The position numbers and the translations under genes are program-made. From assembly GCA_942490645.1 (NCBI GenBank), contig CALNXN010000006.1, forward strand, positions 229,814 through 293,813: a stretch of 64,000 nucleotides of DNA. The letters are read 5' to 3'. Of this stretch, positions 6,839-16,817 are shown piece after piece. The notes beneath the pieces are model-generated. The model was not told the origin of the DNA. It ran no database searches and worked only from the letters and a program-made list of their open reading frames with translations. The number at the start of each line of letters is the position of its first letter. The first letter of the stretch is position 1. This DNA comes from CALNXN01 sp942490645. GTDB lineage: Bacteria > Pseudomonadota > Alphaproteobacteria > Rhodobacterales > Rhodobacteraceae.

Positions 6839-9259
6839 TCAGGTGAAACGGTTGTCCCTTGGAAAGCCGCGCGGGGCCATGCGACCGGCGCTTGCGCGTT
6901 TGCCGGTCCATTCGGCCAGCTCCGTTTCCGTGCGGGTCCGGCCCGCCGGGTCGAGCCAGCTGAGACCCTCCGCCAAGGTAAACGTCGTTGCATCGGACAG
7001 CCCGCCGTCCTTGTATTTCTGCAAACGCACGCCCTTGCCGCGGCCCATTTCGGGCAGCTCGTCCAGATCAAATACCAGCACCTTGCGGTTCTCGCCCACC
7101 ACTGCGACGCTGTCGCCGTCCACGGGTTTGCACACAACCGCGCGTGTCTCACCGCGCACGTTCAACACCTGCTTGCCCGTGCGGGTCTGCGCCACCACGT
7201 CATCTTCCGGCACCACAAAACCGTCGCCCGCAGAGGAGGCCACCAGCAGTTTGCGCCCCGCCTGATGGGTCAGGATCGTGACGATCTCGGCCTCGTTCGG
7301 CAGGTCCACCATCAGGCGCAGCGGCTCGCCCATACCGCGCCCACCGGGCAGGTTCGCCGCCGACACAGTGTAGAACCGCCCGTTGGACCCAAAGACCAGA
7401 AGCCGGTCCGTGGTTTCAGCGTGGAAGATAAACCGCGGCCCGTCGCCATCCTTGAATTTCAATTCGCGGGTCAGGTCGATATGCCCGGTCATCGCCCGCA
7501 CCCAGCCCATCTGACTGCACACGACGGTGATCGGTTCGCGGTCGATCATCGCCTCAAGCGGCACGTCCTCGACCTCGCCGGCTTCGGCAAAGGTGCTGCG
7601 CCGCGCACCGCCCTCATAATCCTTGCCGAACTGTTTTTTCGTTTCGCGTAACTGTTCGGCGATCCGGGCCCATTGCAACTCTTCGCTGTCGAGCAGGTCC
7701 TCCAACTCGGCGCGTTCCTCCATCAACTCGGATTGCTCACGCACCAGCGCCTGTTCCTCCAGACGCCGCAGGGAGCGCAACCGCATGTTCAAAATGGCTT
7801 CGGCCTGCACATCAGACAGCCCGTTTTCACGGCCCGCATAGCTTTGTGGGGTCTTGCGCTCGGGGTCGTCGGTCAGCCCCGCAGGTGCGACCGCATCCTC
7901 ATCCACGATCAGCTGCAGCGCACTCACATCCACGCCAGTCAGCGGTGATCGGTAATCCGCCTCTGATGTGGCACGGGCAAAGGTCGACTGGTGCACGTGG
8001 CTCCAGTCCTCGTACATCAGCGCCACCTTGGGGTCGTCGTCATAGCGGATGATGTCGATCACCCGGTCCAGATTGACAAAGGCGGTGATCAGCCCGGCCA
8101 GCACCTCCAGCCGGTTGTCGATCCGCGCCATCCGATGACGCGAGCGGCGCAGCAACACATCCTGGCGGTGATCCAGAAACGCCCGCAGCACCTCTTTCAT
8201 CGAGCAAACCTTGGGCGTCAGCCCGTCGATCAGCACGTTCATGTTCAGCGAAAACCGCACCTCCAGTTCGGAGTTGCGGTAAAGCATGCCCATCAAGACC
8301 TCAGGGTCGACGTTCTTGGAGCGCGGCTCGAGCACCATGCGGATGTCTTCGGCGCTTTCGTCGCGCACGTCGGCAAGGATCGGTATTTTCTTGGTCTGGA
8401 TCAGCTCCGCAATCTTTTCGATCAGCTTGGATTTCTGAACCTGATAGGGGATCTCGGTGACAATGATCTGCCACTGGCCGCGCCCCATATCCTCGACCTC
8501 CCAACGGCAGCGCAGCCGGAACCCGCCTTTGCCGGTGCGGTAGGCCTGCGCGATGTTCTCGGGCGGCTCCACGATGATGCCGCCGGTTGGAAAATCCGGA
8601 CCCGGCACGTAATTGAGAAGCGTGTCATCGCGGGCATCGGGTGTCTTGATCAGGTGCAGGCAGGCGTCACACAATTCCGAGATGTTATGCGGCGGGATGT
8701 TGGTGGCCATGCCGACCGCAATCCCGGACGACCCGTTCGCCAAGAGGTTGGGAAACTGCGCGGGCAGCACCACAGGCTCGGTCAGCGTGCCATCGTAGTT
8801 TTCGCGGAAATCGACGGCGTTCTCGTTCAGACCTTCCAGCATCGCCTCGGCGACGGCGGTCATGCGCGCTTCGGTATAGCGGCTGGCGGCGGGGTTATCG
8901 CCGTCGATGTTGCCGAAATTGCCCTGGCCGTCGACCAGCGGGTAGCGCACGTTGAAGTCCTGCGCCAGCCGGGCCATGGCGTCGTAAATCGCCGCGTCCC
9001 CATGCGGGTGATAGTTGCCCATCACGTCGCCGGAAATCTTGGCCGACTTGCGAAAGCCTCCGTTTGACGCCAGCCGCAGTTCTCGCATGGCATAAAGAAT
9101 TCGGCGGTGAACGGGTTTCAGCCCGTCGCGCGCATCCGGCAAGGCGCGGTGCATGATCGTCGACAGCGCATAGGTCAGATAGCGATCGCCCAGCGCGCGG
9201 CGCAGCGGCTCTGATTGCTCGGCCGCGTCCATATTGGGTGTGTCGGTATCATTCGCCAT
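6839..9259 (-). CDS. parC: DNA topoisomerase IV subunit A
   Basis: 806-residue type IIA topoisomerase A subunit. The catalytic Tyr is Tyr128 in AASRYTEAR, preceded by HPHGDAAIYDA (the quinolone-determining loop). A long coiled coil follows, then a C-terminal DNA-wrapping beta-propeller without the GyrA box, which separates it from GyrA. It decatenates daughter chromosomes together with ParE. The start at MANDTDTPNM (9259) is preferred over 9340, whose first 27 residues look non-coding. Ala89 occupies the place of Escherichia coli ParC Ser80, a residue that contacts quinolones. Transcribed alone; the SH3 gene is divergent. Confidence 0.95.
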   Translation of the reverse strand: MANDTDTPNMDAAEQSEPLRRALGDRYLTYALSTIMHRALPDARDGLKPVHRRILYAMRELRLASNGGFRKSAKISGDVMGNYHPHGDAAIYDAMARLAQDFNVRYPLVDGQGNFGNIDGDNPAASRYTEARMTAVAEAMLEGLNENAVDFRENYDGTLTEPVVLPAQFPNLLANGSSGIAVGMATNIPPHNISELCDACLHLIKTPDARDDTLLNYVPGPDFPTGGIIVEPPENIAQAYRTGKGGFRLRCRWEVEDMGRGQWQIIVTEIPYQVQKSKLIEKIAELIQTKKIPILADVRDESAEDIRMVLEPRSKNVDPEVLMGMLYRNSELEVRFSLNMNVLIDGLTPKVCSMKEVLRAFLDHRQDVLLRRSRHRMARIDNRLEVLAGLITAFVNLDRVIDIIRYDDDPKVALMYEDWSHVHQSTFARATSEADYRSPLTGVDVSALQLIVDEDAVAPAGLTDDPERKTPQSYAGRENGLSDVQAEAILNMRLRSLRRLEEQALVREQSELMEERAELEDLLDSEELQWARIAEQLRETKKQFGKDYEGGARRSTFAEAGEVEDVPLEAMIDREPITVVCSQMGWVRAMTGHIDLTRELKFKDGDGPRFIFHAETTDRLLVFGSNGRFYTVSAANLPGGRGMGEPLRLMVDLPNEAEIVTILTHQAGRKLLVASSAGDGFVVPEDDVVAQTRTGKQVLNVRGETRAVVCKPVDGDSVAVVGENRKVLVFDLDELPEMGRGKGVRLQKYKDGGLSDATTFTLAEGLSWLDPAGRTRTETELAEWTGKRASAGRMAPRGFPRDNRFT

Positions 9260-9485
9260 ACATGCTGTGTAGCCGGGCCGTGCGGCGTGAACAAGAAGGC
9301 TTGTGTCCGTGTTTTGTCGGTCGACCGATCCGCAGCCCACGGTCGTGTCACAGACGACACAATCGCATCGGGGGAGACCAAAGTCGCAGATTTCCCCCTG
9401 CCGGGAATCGCCTTGGTGCGGTAGATCACGTCGCAGGGGATATTTGTGGTACTATTGCTGCGTGTTTGGTTGAGGTGACGAGACG

Positions 9486-10058
9486 ATGAAAACGTTCATT
9501 CTGCTGACGTTCGGGTTTTTGGGTCTGGTTTTTTTCCAGATGAGCGGTGGTGCGTCGTTTGATCCGCAACAGGCACGCTCCGAGATCGTGGCGGCGCGGA
9601 TGGCCAAAGCCGAACCTATTACGACCACTGAATTGGACCCCGTGCAGAGTGCGCCCGCGCCGAATGAGGCGGTTACACGCGTCTCGCTAAGCCTTGCGAC
9701 GTTCGACGATATCGTCGCCCCTAAAGAAGAGCCCGCTCAAGAGCCGCAAGCGCCGATCCTGCCCCAAGATGAACTGACGGCCGAACCGAGGGTGATCCTG
9801 CCCAGCATTATCTTTTCCGGCTCGACCACGGCGGCGGCCTCGGCCAACATTGCGTCGTCGGCCGATATCCGCAGCGTTGCGCGCAACAGCGTTAACGTGC
9901 GCGGCGGCCCGAGCACCAGTTTCGCGGTCGTGAACCAGTTGAACGAAGGCCAACAGGTCGAGGTGCTGGATGATCCGGGCAACGGCTGGGTCCAGCTGCG
10001 CCCCTTGGATGGCGGCCCCGTGGGTTGGATGGCGGATTTCCTGCTGACCGACGGCTGA
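9486..10058 (+). CDS. Exported SH3-domain protein
   Basis: 190 residues: an N-terminal hydrophobic signal or anchor segment (about 1-20), a low-complexity Ala/Pro/Glu-rich linker (about 40-110), and a C-terminal bacterial SH3 domain (about 122-188) with the typical SVNVRGGPSTSF and VGWMADFLL blocks. Such domains usually bind the cell wall or proteins in the periplasm. No enzymatic domain is attached. GAGGTGACGAGACG precedes the start. Divergent from parC and followed, after 56 bases, by an SDR gene with which it may be co-transcribed. Confidence 0.8.
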   Translation: MKTFILLTFGFLGLVFFQMSGGASFDPQQARSEIVAARMAKAEPITTTELDPVQSAPAPNEAVTRVSLSLATFDDIVAPKEEPAQEPQAPILPQDELTAEPRVILPSIIFSGSTTAAASANIASSADIRSVARNSVNVRGGPSTSFAVVNQLNEGQQVEVLDDPGNGWVQLRPLDGGPVGWMADFLLTDG

Positions 10059-10114
10059 CCTTGTCAGCGCCGTCGCATCGCGGCATGAGGGGTTGACCCT
10101 CACGAAAGACGAAG

Positions 10115-10945
10115 ATGCAAAAAAACATTCTCATTACCGGCTGCTCGAGCGGCATAGGATATGCCTGTGCGGTGGGCCTGCGCGCACGCGGCTGGCGCGT
10201 ATTTGCCGCCTGCCGCAAACCCGAAGATTGCGACAGGTTGCGCGCGGAAGGGTTTGACAGCCCGCTGCTGGATTATGACGACGCCGGCACGTTACAATCG
10301 GGTCTGGCCGAGGTGCTGGAGGCCACAGGTGGGACGTTGGACGCGCTCTTTAACAACGGTGCCTATGCGATCCCCGGCGCTGTTGAAGACCTTCCCACCG
10401 AAGCATTGCGCGCGATTTTCCAGAGCAATTTCTTTGGCTGGCACGAGCTGACCAGGCTGGTTATTCCGGTGATGCGCGCGCAGGGGCATGGCCGAATTGT
10501 GCAGTGTTCTTCGGTTCTGGGGTTTGTCGCGCCCCCGTGGCGCGGCGCCTACAACGCGACGAAATACGCGCTGGAAGGGCTGACTGACACGCTGCGCGTG
10601 GAAATGCGCGACACCGATATCGACGTCATCCTGATTGAACCCGGCCCGATCACCTCGGCGTTTCGCGCCAATTCCACCAAGCAGTTCGAACGCTGGATCG
10701 ACTGGAAGTCTTCGGCCCGCAAGGAACAATACGAAACTCAGCTTCTCAAACGCCTCTATGACAGCGCCAAAACACCCGACCGGTTCGAACTGCCGCCCGA
10801 GGCGGTGCTGGACAAGCTGGTTCACGCCATTGAAGCGCCCCGTCCGCACCCGCGGTATTTTGTCACCAAGCCGACCTACATCATGAACATTTTGCGCAGG
10901 CTTTTGTCGACGCGCGCGTTGGATCGGGTGTTGTCGCGCGGCTGA
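10115..10945 (+). CDS. Short-chain dehydrogenase/reductase
   Basis: 276-residue classical SDR. The dinucleotide-binding motif TGCSSGIG lies at 8-15, the usual NNAG is NNGAY (about 91-95), and the active site has the CSSVLG serine and YNATK (YxxxK). The Arg/Cys after the second strand (FAACRKPED) fits NADP(H) preference. Substrate is unknown; the length and C-terminal extension recall oxidoreductases acting on lipids or retinoid-like alcohols. The gene lies between the SH3 protein and a small membrane protein. Confidence 0.88.
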   Translation: MQKNILITGCSSGIGYACAVGLRARGWRVFAACRKPEDCDRLRAEGFDSPLLDYDDAGTLQSGLAEVLEATGGTLDALFNNGAYAIPGAVEDLPTEALRAIFQSNFFGWHELTRLVIPVMRAQGHGRIVQCSSVLGFVAPPWRGAYNATKYALEGLTDTLRVEMRDTDIDVILIEPGPITSAFRANSTKQFERWIDWKSSARKEQYETQLLKRLYDSAKTPDRFELPPEAVLDKLVHAIEAPRPHPRYFVTKPTYIMNILRRLLSTRALDRVLSRG

Positions 10946-11024
10946 TGACGCAGCGTTTCGTATTTCGGGTTCGCTTTTGCGGCGCTGACGGCTACATGAA
11001 CGCCATCAGTCGAAAGGATACCTC

Positions 11025-11213
11025 ATGGACCCGTTATTTGTTGCGATCATCGTTGCCTGTCTTGCCGTCGTGGTGATCCTGATGCTCGGCCTCGGCGGGT
11101 TTGCGAGTGGCGGGAAATTCAACAAGGACAACTCCAACAAACTGATGCGCTACCGGATCGGAGCACAGTTTATCGCTGTCGTCCTTATCGTAATTTACGT
11201 GTTTTTCAGATAA
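11025..11213 (+). CDS. HIG1-type twin transmembrane protein
   Basis: 62 residues with two membrane helices (about 4-27 and 43-61) joined by a polar hairpin containing GGKFNKDNSNKLMRYRI. This layout, including the MRYR block before helix 2, matches the short HIG1/hypoxia-induced family seen in Rhodobacterales, where members are linked to respiratory supercomplexes in mitochondria; the bacterial role is not established. AAAGGATA lies before the start. It is 19 bases upstream of the adenosyltransferase gene and is probably co-transcribed with it. Confidence 0.72.
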   Translation: MDPLFVAIIVACLAVVVILMLGLGGFASGGKFNKDNSNKLMRYRIGAQFIAVVLIVIYVFFR

Positions 11214-11232
11214 TCAAGAAGGCGGTCAGACT

Positions 11233-11805
11233 ATGGTGGTTCTGAACAAGATTTACACAAAAACCGGAGACGCCGGGGAAACAGCACTGGGCAATGGCGC
11301 GCGTGTTGCGAAACATGCGCTGCGGGTCACGGCTTACGGCACATCGGATGAGTTAAACTCATTTGTGGGCGTGGCGCGCTTGGTGGCAGAGGGTGATATG
11401 GACGTCGCCCTGAGCCGTATTCAGAACGACCTGTTCGATCTGGGCGCGGACCTGTGCCGCCCGGATATGGAACAAGATGCGGAGGCCGAATACCCACCAT
11501 TGCGCATGGTTGACGCGCAGGTGGCCCGGTTGGAAACGGAAATCGATGCGATGAACGCCAATCTGGACCCATTGCGCAGTTTCATCCTGCCCGGCGGCAC
11601 CGCGTTGGCCGCGCATCTGCATGTCTGCCGTACTGTGTCACGCCGCGCGGAACGGCTTTGCGTTGAACTGGCCACGATGGAGGCGATCAACACGTCGGCG
11701 GTCAAATATCTGAACCGGCTGAGCGACTGGTTCTTTGTTGCGGCCCGCGTGGCCAACAACGGCGGCAAGGATGATGTACTTTGGGTGCCGGGCGCAAACC
11801 GCTGA
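11233..11805 (+). CDS. PduO-type cob(I)alamin adenosyltransferase
   Basis: 190 residues with the family landmarks KIYTKTGDAGETALGNG (ATP-binding N-terminus), YGTSDELNSFVG, FILPGG, and CRTVSRRAER followed by YLNRLSDWFF. It forms a trimer and converts cob(I)alamin plus ATP to adenosylcobalamin. In this organism the likely users are the adenosylcobalamin-dependent acyl-CoA mutases (ethylmalonyl-CoA and methylmalonyl-CoA mutase), which suits the neighbouring etfBA and hbd genes. This link is inferred from context. Confidence 0.93.
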   Translation: MVVLNKIYTKTGDAGETALGNGARVAKHALRVTAYGTSDELNSFVGVARLVAEGDMDVALSRIQNDLFDLGADLCRPDMEQDAEAEYPPLRMVDAQVARLETEIDAMNANLDPLRSFILPGGTALAAHLHVCRTVSRRAERLCVELATMEAINTSAVKYLNRLSDWFFVAARVANNGGKDDVLWVPGANR

Positions 11806-11977
11806 GACCGGTCAAAACAGGGCCCCTAAGCGGGCAATCCGGGTGAAACGCGGCGTCGCAGGGCCAAGACGTGACGATTTTGCACTGTTTTGGAACGCGC
11901 GGCTTCGTTAAACCACCCTCAGATGACTTTGGCTCGTCCACCACGGGGGTGAGTCGCAACCAAGGAGAGAGACGCAG

Positions 11978-12738
11978 ATGAAGGTTCTTGTACCTGTCAA
12001 ACGCGTGATCGACTACAACGTGAAAGTGCGCGTCAAAGCGGACGGATCGGGTGTTGATCTTGCCAACGTGAAAATGTCGATGAACCCGTTTGACGAGATT
12101 TCCGTCGAACAGGCCATCCGCCTCAAAGAAGCAGGTCAGGCCGACGAAGTCATCGTGGTGTCTGTCGGCGTCAAGCAAAGCCAGGAAACACTGCGCACTG
12201 CTTTGGCGATGGGCGCGGATCGCGCAATTCTGGTTGTCGCGTCGGACGATGTTCACAACGACATCGAGCCCTTGGCCGTTGCGAAGATCCTCAAAGGCGA
12301 TCATCGACGAAGAACAGCCCGGCCTTGTGCTGTGCGGCAAACAGGCGATCGACAACGACATGAACGCCACCGGCCAAATGCTGTCGGCGCTGATGGGCTG
12401 GAGCCAGGCGACATTCGCATCCGAAGTCGCGATCGAAGGCGACAAGGCCGTCGTGACCCGCGAGGTGGACGGTGGTCTGCAAACGATCAAGGTGAACATG
12501 CCCACGGTCATGACCGTTGACCTGCGCCTGAACGAGCCGCGCTATGCGTCGCTGCCCAACATCATGAAGGCCAAGAAAAAGCCGCTGGATGAAAAAACCG
12601 CCGCCGATTACGGCGTTGATGTCAGCCCCGCGCCTCAGCGTCGTCAAAACCGTTGAACCCGAAACCCGCAAGGCCGGCATCAAGGTGGGTTCGGTGGACG
12701 AACTGGTGGCGAAACTCAAAGAAGTGGGGGCTGTGTAA
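11978..12738 (+). CDS. etfB: Electron transfer flavoprotein beta subunit, frameshifted
   Basis: The first 107 residues (MKVLVPVKRVIDYNVKVRVK onward) are in one frame. An extra G near 12297 shifts the reading to a second frame, which continues with KAIIDEEQPGLVLCGKQAID. An extra C in the CCCC run near 12625 returns it to the first frame for the end KLKEVGAV. Removing both bases gives 252 residues, the normal EtfB length. With EtfA it carries FAD and AMP and passes electrons from acyl-CoA dehydrogenases to ETF-quinone oxidoreductase. AAGGAGAG precedes the start. The stop overlaps the etfA start (TAATG). The two insertions in short runs look like sequencing errors. Confidence 0.92.
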
Positions 12739-13664
12739 TGGCTGTTCTTCTCCTGGCTGAAGTCAACGACGGTGAACTTGCGATGGACGCGACGGCCAAG
12801 GCCGTGACGGCCGCGCAATCTCTGGGCGACGTGACTGTCTTGTGCACGGGTGCCACATGCTCCGCCGCGGCGGCAGAGGCGGCAACGATCTCTGGCGTGG
12901 CCAAAGTGCTGTGCGCCGAAGACGCGATCTATGGCAAACGTCTGGCCGAACCGGTCGCCGATCTGATCGTTTCGCTGTCCGGCGATTACGAACACATTGT
13001 GGCTCCGGCAACGACCGACGCAAAAAACATCATGCCGCGCGTTGCGGCCCTGTTGGACACCATGGTGATCTCTGACGCGACGGCGGTAGTGGATGGCGCG
13101 ACGTTCGAGCGTCCGATCTATGCCGGCAACGCGATGCAGACGGTCAAATCGTCGGACCCCAAGAAGGTCGTGACCTTCCGCGGATCCACGTTTGACGCAG
13201 CGCCAACCGGTGGGTCCGCGTCAGTGGAAAACATCGGTGCCGCAGGCGATCCCGGCCTGTCTGCATGGGTCGAAGACAAGGTGGCCGCGAGCGACCGCCC
13301 CGAGCTTACGTCTGCTGGCGTTGTTGTGTCCGGTGGGCGCGGCGTCGGATCCGAAGAGGATTTTGCGTTGATCGAAAAGCTGGCCGACAAACTTGGCGCT
13401 GCGGTTGGTGCATCACGCGCAGCGGTCGACAGCGGCTATGCCCCGAACGATTGGCAAGTCGGTCAGACCGGCAAGGTCGTGGCACCCGAGCTTTACATCG
13501 CGGTCGGCATTTCCGGCGCGATCCAGCACCTCGCAGGCATGAAGGACTCCAAGATCATCGTGGCGATCAACAAGGACGAGGAAGCACCGATCTTTCAGGT
13601 TGCGGACTACGGCCTTGTGGCCGACTTGTTCACGGCTGTGCCTGAGCTTCTTGAAAAGCTGTGA
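12738..13664 (+). CDS. etfA: Electron transfer flavoprotein alpha subunit
   Basis: 308 residues, full length. The C-terminal FAD-binding signature is intact (YIAVGISGAIQHLAGM, then SKIIVAINKDEEAPIF and ADYGLVADLF), as is GGRGVGSEEDF. It heterodimerises with EtfB. Likely electron donors encoded here are methylsuccinyl-CoA dehydrogenase (26.2 kb) and possibly the acyl-CoA dehydrogenase at 44.4 kb. The gene starts on the last base of the etfB stop codon and ends at a strong bidirectional hairpin. Confidence 0.97.
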   Translation: MAVLLLAEVNDGELAMDATAKAVTAAQSLGDVTVLCTGATCSAAAAEAATISGVAKVLCAEDAIYGKRLAEPVADLIVSLSGDYEHIVAPATTDAKNIMPRVAALLDTMVISDATAVVDGATFERPIYAGNAMQTVKSSDPKKVVTFRGSTFDAAPTGGSASVENIGAAGDPGLSAWVEDKVAASDRPELTSAGVVVSGGRGVGSEEDFALIEKLADKLGAAVGASRAAVDSGYAPNDWQVGQTGKVVAPELYIAVGISGAIQHLAGMKDSKIIVAINKDEEAPIFQVADYGLVADLFTAVPELLEKL

Positions 13665-13689
13665 TCTTTTGACAAATCGAACGATGAAA

Positions 13690-13718
13690 GGCCCGCCAGG
13701 ATCTGGCGGGCCTTTTTT
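13690..13718. terminator. Bidirectional terminator between etfA and the DUF6473 gene
   Basis: GGCCCGCCAG and CTGGCGGGCC form a perfect 10-bp stem with a three-base loop, followed on the plus strand by six T residues (13713-13718). It ends etfBA. The convergent DUF6473 gene stops at 13727, so the hairpin can serve both, although the minus strand lacks a good T run. Confidence 0.9.
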
Positions 13719-13726
13719 CATTCAGG

Positions 13727-14567
13727 TCATTTCGTGCAAGACCCGATCAGCGCCTGCGCCACTTCGCGGTGCACGCGCGGGCCCAGCATTTCCGGGCCGC
13801 TGGCTGCTTCCATTCGGCAAAGACCATACCGTCCGTCCCCGCCGCCAGCGCCTCTGGCGAGGCCACGACCTCGACGCAGGCGGTCCACACGGGGCACGCC
13901 ACCTGATCAATCATCGCGCGGCGTGATGAACAGCGGGGTCTCGACAGGTCGAGGCCGTCGTCCGGCGGTCTTGGGCATCGGCGCGTGATCCGCACCACAG
14001 CAAAACCACCTTGCCCTGGATCTGGCTGAGATCAGGATCTTCATCCGCGCCATCCATGCGGCCTGCAACTCCGCCCGGACGGTTGGAAACCGGTCTGGCG
14101 AGCACCAGCTGCAGGCGCTTGCAGCATGTGCCTCGTGAAAGTGGAATTCGGCGAAGTCCACGTCGCGGTAAATGGTTCTGAGCAACTCGGACGGCTTCGA
14201 CAAACCGGTCATTGCGGCGCGGATGCACCGTATAGAACCGGTTGGATATATTCTGCGCCCTGGTCATCTGCAGAACCGTCACGCGGCCGTTGCGGACAGC
14301 CGTGATCAAGAACGGATCGTCGCATAAACATCAATCTGGACCGGCGTTGCAAACAGGCCGAAATTTGCGCAGGTTGCACCCAATTCGGCTTTCCACAATG
14401 CCGGAAACGGCGACGCGATATGAATTTCCCATAAATCGTCGTCCCGCCAAGAAACGCCACATACGGGCCGTCCAGCCGTCGCCGCGGCCCACGAAACAGC
14501 ACTTTTGATCGCCCATACCGACACGGCAGATAGTCAAGGCGCACGCGCTCAGCGCATCAAAGGTCAT
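13727..14567 (-). pseudogene. DUF6473-family protein, broken by several frameshifts
   Basis: Pieces in different frames, read from 14567 down, line up as one protein: MTFDALSA; RLDYLPCRYGRSKVLFRGPR; DGPYVAFLGGTTIYGKFI; NISNRFYTVHPRRNDRFVEA; LRTIYRDVDFAEFHF; TVRAELQAAWMARMKIL; MIDQVACPVWTACVEVV; ALIGSCTK, stop. I recognise these as the roseobacter DUF6473 family, of unknown function. At least four frame changes are needed. Convergent to etfA. Because the protein pieces are well conserved and neighbours carry similar indels, sequencing error is at least as likely as decay. Confidence 0.65.
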
Positions 14568-14727
14568 GATACCCACTCTCAATTTTTATCTCACCCGACG
14601 CAGACTGTGACAGCGGAGCCTTGCGGATTCGCTAAAGGGTCAGTTTGACGACATTTACTGGACTGCGGCCCCTTGCCCCTGTCCCCGTGCGCACCCCTAT
14701 GGTGCGCGGCGGATTAAGGGGATCGTC

Positions 14728-15609
14728 ATGGACATCAAGACCATCGGAATTGTGGGCGCGGGACAGATGGGCAACGGGATTGCCCATGTGATGGCGCTGG
14801 CGGGCTATGATGTCATGCTCAACGATATCTCCGGAAGATGCGTGGACAGGCGGCTATGGCGATTGATGCGCCGGAATCTGGAACGTCAGGTCAGCCGCGG
14901 AAAAGATCAGCGGCGAGGATAAGGCCGAGGCGTTGGCAGCGGATCACGACCACGCATGACGCTGACGGACCTGGGCCCAACCGACCTGATCATCGAAGCC
15001 GCAACGGAGCGCGAAACCGTCAAGCAGGCGATCTTTGAAGACCTGCTCCCGCATTTGCAGCCGCACACCATTCTGACCTCCAACACGTCGTCAATCTCGA
15101 TCACGCGTCTGGCCAGCCGCACGGACCGGCCCGAGAAATTCATGGGGTTTCATTTCATGAACCCGGTGCCGGTGATGCAATTGGTCGAGTTGATCCGCGG
15201 GATCGCGACGGATGAGGAAACGTTCAATTCGTGCAAGGCCGTCGTGGACCGCCTGAACAAAACCGCCGCCAGCGCCGAGGATTTTCCAGCTTTCATCGTG
15301 AACCGCATTTTGATGCCGATGATCAATGAGGCGGTTTACACCCTGTACGAAGGGGTGGGCAGCGTGCAGTCGATCGACAGCTCGCTCAAACTGGGTGCGA
15401 ACCATCCGATGGGTCCGCTGGAACTGGCCGATTTCATCGGGCTGGACACCTGCCTTGCCATCATGAACGTGCTGCATGATGGGCTGGCTGATACCAAGTA
15501 CCGTCCCTGCCCGTTGCTGACGAAATACGTCGAAGCCGGATGGCTGGGGCGCAAGACGGACCGTGGGTTTTACGACTATCGTGGCGAAACACCGGTCCCG
15601 ACGCGCTGA
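14728..15609 (+). CDS. hbd: 3-hydroxybutyryl-CoA dehydrogenase, frameshifted near the N-terminus
   Basis: The Rossmann start MDIKTIGIVGAGQMGNGIAH and the larger C-terminal part from TLTDLGPTDLIIEAATERE to the stop are in compatible frames. They are separated at about 14840-14955 by at least two indels, across which LERQVSRGK and GEDKAEAL-like residues are still readable in other frames. The catalytic region HFMNPVP and the domain-closing ANHPMGPLELADFIGLDT are intact. It oxidises (S)-3-hydroxybutyryl-CoA to acetoacetyl-CoA with NAD, or the reverse. The corrected length of about 292 is normal. Sits near etfBA; convergent to the acyltransferase gene. Confidence 0.88.
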
Positions 15610-15612
15610 GGG

Positions 15613-16502
15613 TCAGTCTTTGAGCGACAAGGTGTGCTCGCGCAGCCACGCCATGAAGCCACGCGGATCGTCGGCCCACTTGTCAACGTCGTCGTGGCTG
15701 AGGGGATGCCCGACAACGGGGCCTTGCGGCTTGTTCAGCGAATAGACGATTTCATGCAGCAACAGCCCTTGCCGCAGCATTGGCGACAGCTTGTTGGCAA
15801 TCTGGTAGGCACGCGAGTTTTGACCGGGAAACCGCATCGGCACCACTGTGGCACCCGAACGGCGGATCAGCTTGGCCGTGAAGACGTTCCATTCTGCCTC
15901 AACAGCCGGACCGAAGAATGTTTCTGACGCCGCGACGGAACCGGATGGGAACAGGGCGACCACGCCCCCGTCCTTCAGGTGCTTCATGGCCTTGGCCGCA
16001 TTTCGACGCCTTTGCGCTGCGCATCCTGGTCATGGGGAAACGGCACCGGGATCATGTAGGACCCGGCCACCTCGTCAATGGCGGTCAACAATGAGCGTGT
16101 GAGGATGCGGTAATCGGGCCGAACCCGACCAATCAGATCTGCAAAGATCATCCCATCGACCATGCCATGCGGATGGTTTGCCACGACAATCACCGGGCCG
16201 GATTTCGGGATACGGTCCAGTTGCGACTGCGGCGTGGTCAGGTCAATGCCCATCACGTCAAGCGCCGCGCGCCAGAACGCCTGTCCCTGCGGCGCGCCAC
16301 GGCGTTCGAACTTGCGGATCAGACGTAGAATCGTCAGCTTGCCCGTAAACAGCTCCATCACGCTGATGATGCTCGACTTTACAGGATCCTCGAACGTAGA
16401 GGCGTACGACAGGCTGCGCCGGTCGTATTTGGTGAATGTTACTGTCTCGGCCGGAACCGATGTCTCACCAAGGTTTTGCGAACTATCGACCAAAATCGAC
16501 AT
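15613..16502 (-). CDS. Lysophospholipid (PlsC-type) acyltransferase, frameshifted
   Basis: The first part (16502 down to about 15990) contains the acyltransferase motif NHPHGMVDG (HxxxxD-like) and VIVVANHP. The second part continues in another frame with MKHLKDGGVVALFPSGSVA, the FPSG-type motif of the family. One missing base near 15990-16010 joins them to about 296 residues. It probably acylates lysophosphatidate or another lysolipid at the inner membrane. It lies 30 bases downstream of the HPr gene on the same strand and could be read from the same transcript. Confidence 0.82.
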
Positions 16503-16532
16503 CCTCTTTCCGAGCGGGTTACAAGGCTTGAG

Positions 16533-16802
16533 TCAGGCCCCTTCCCCAAACTTGTCGGCCACAAGCGCGGCCAACGCCTCGGCCAGCGCATCTGCGTCCG
16601 GGCCTGAGGTCTCAACGTCAATAAAGGTTCCCTTCGACGCTGCCAACATCAAAAGGCCCATAATACTGTCACCAGAGGCCGATACGCCGTCTTTCGAGAC
16701 CTCAGCGGTGGCGTCAAACGCTTCGACCACCTCGACCAGCTTGGCAGAGGCGCGCGCATGCAGGCCCTTTTCGTTCACGATTTTCAAGTTGCAATGGGTC
16801 AT
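16533..16802 (-). CDS. ptsH: Phosphocarrier protein HPr
   Basis: 89 residues with the active-site His15 in GLHARASAK and the regulatory Ser46 in SGDSIMGLLML. His15 receives phosphate from enzyme I and passes it to EIIA; Ser46 is the target of HprK, whose gene lies upstream in the same cluster. No sugar permease is encoded nearby, so it fits the regulatory PTS typical of alphaproteobacteria. 15 bases follow the EIIA stop. Confidence 0.95.
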   Translation of the reverse strand: MTHCNLKIVNEKGLHARASAKLVEVVEAFDATAEVSKDGVSASGDSIMGLLMLAASKGTFIDVETSGPDADALAEALAALVADKFGEGA

Positions 16803-16817
16803 ATTCTGTCTGTTGTC

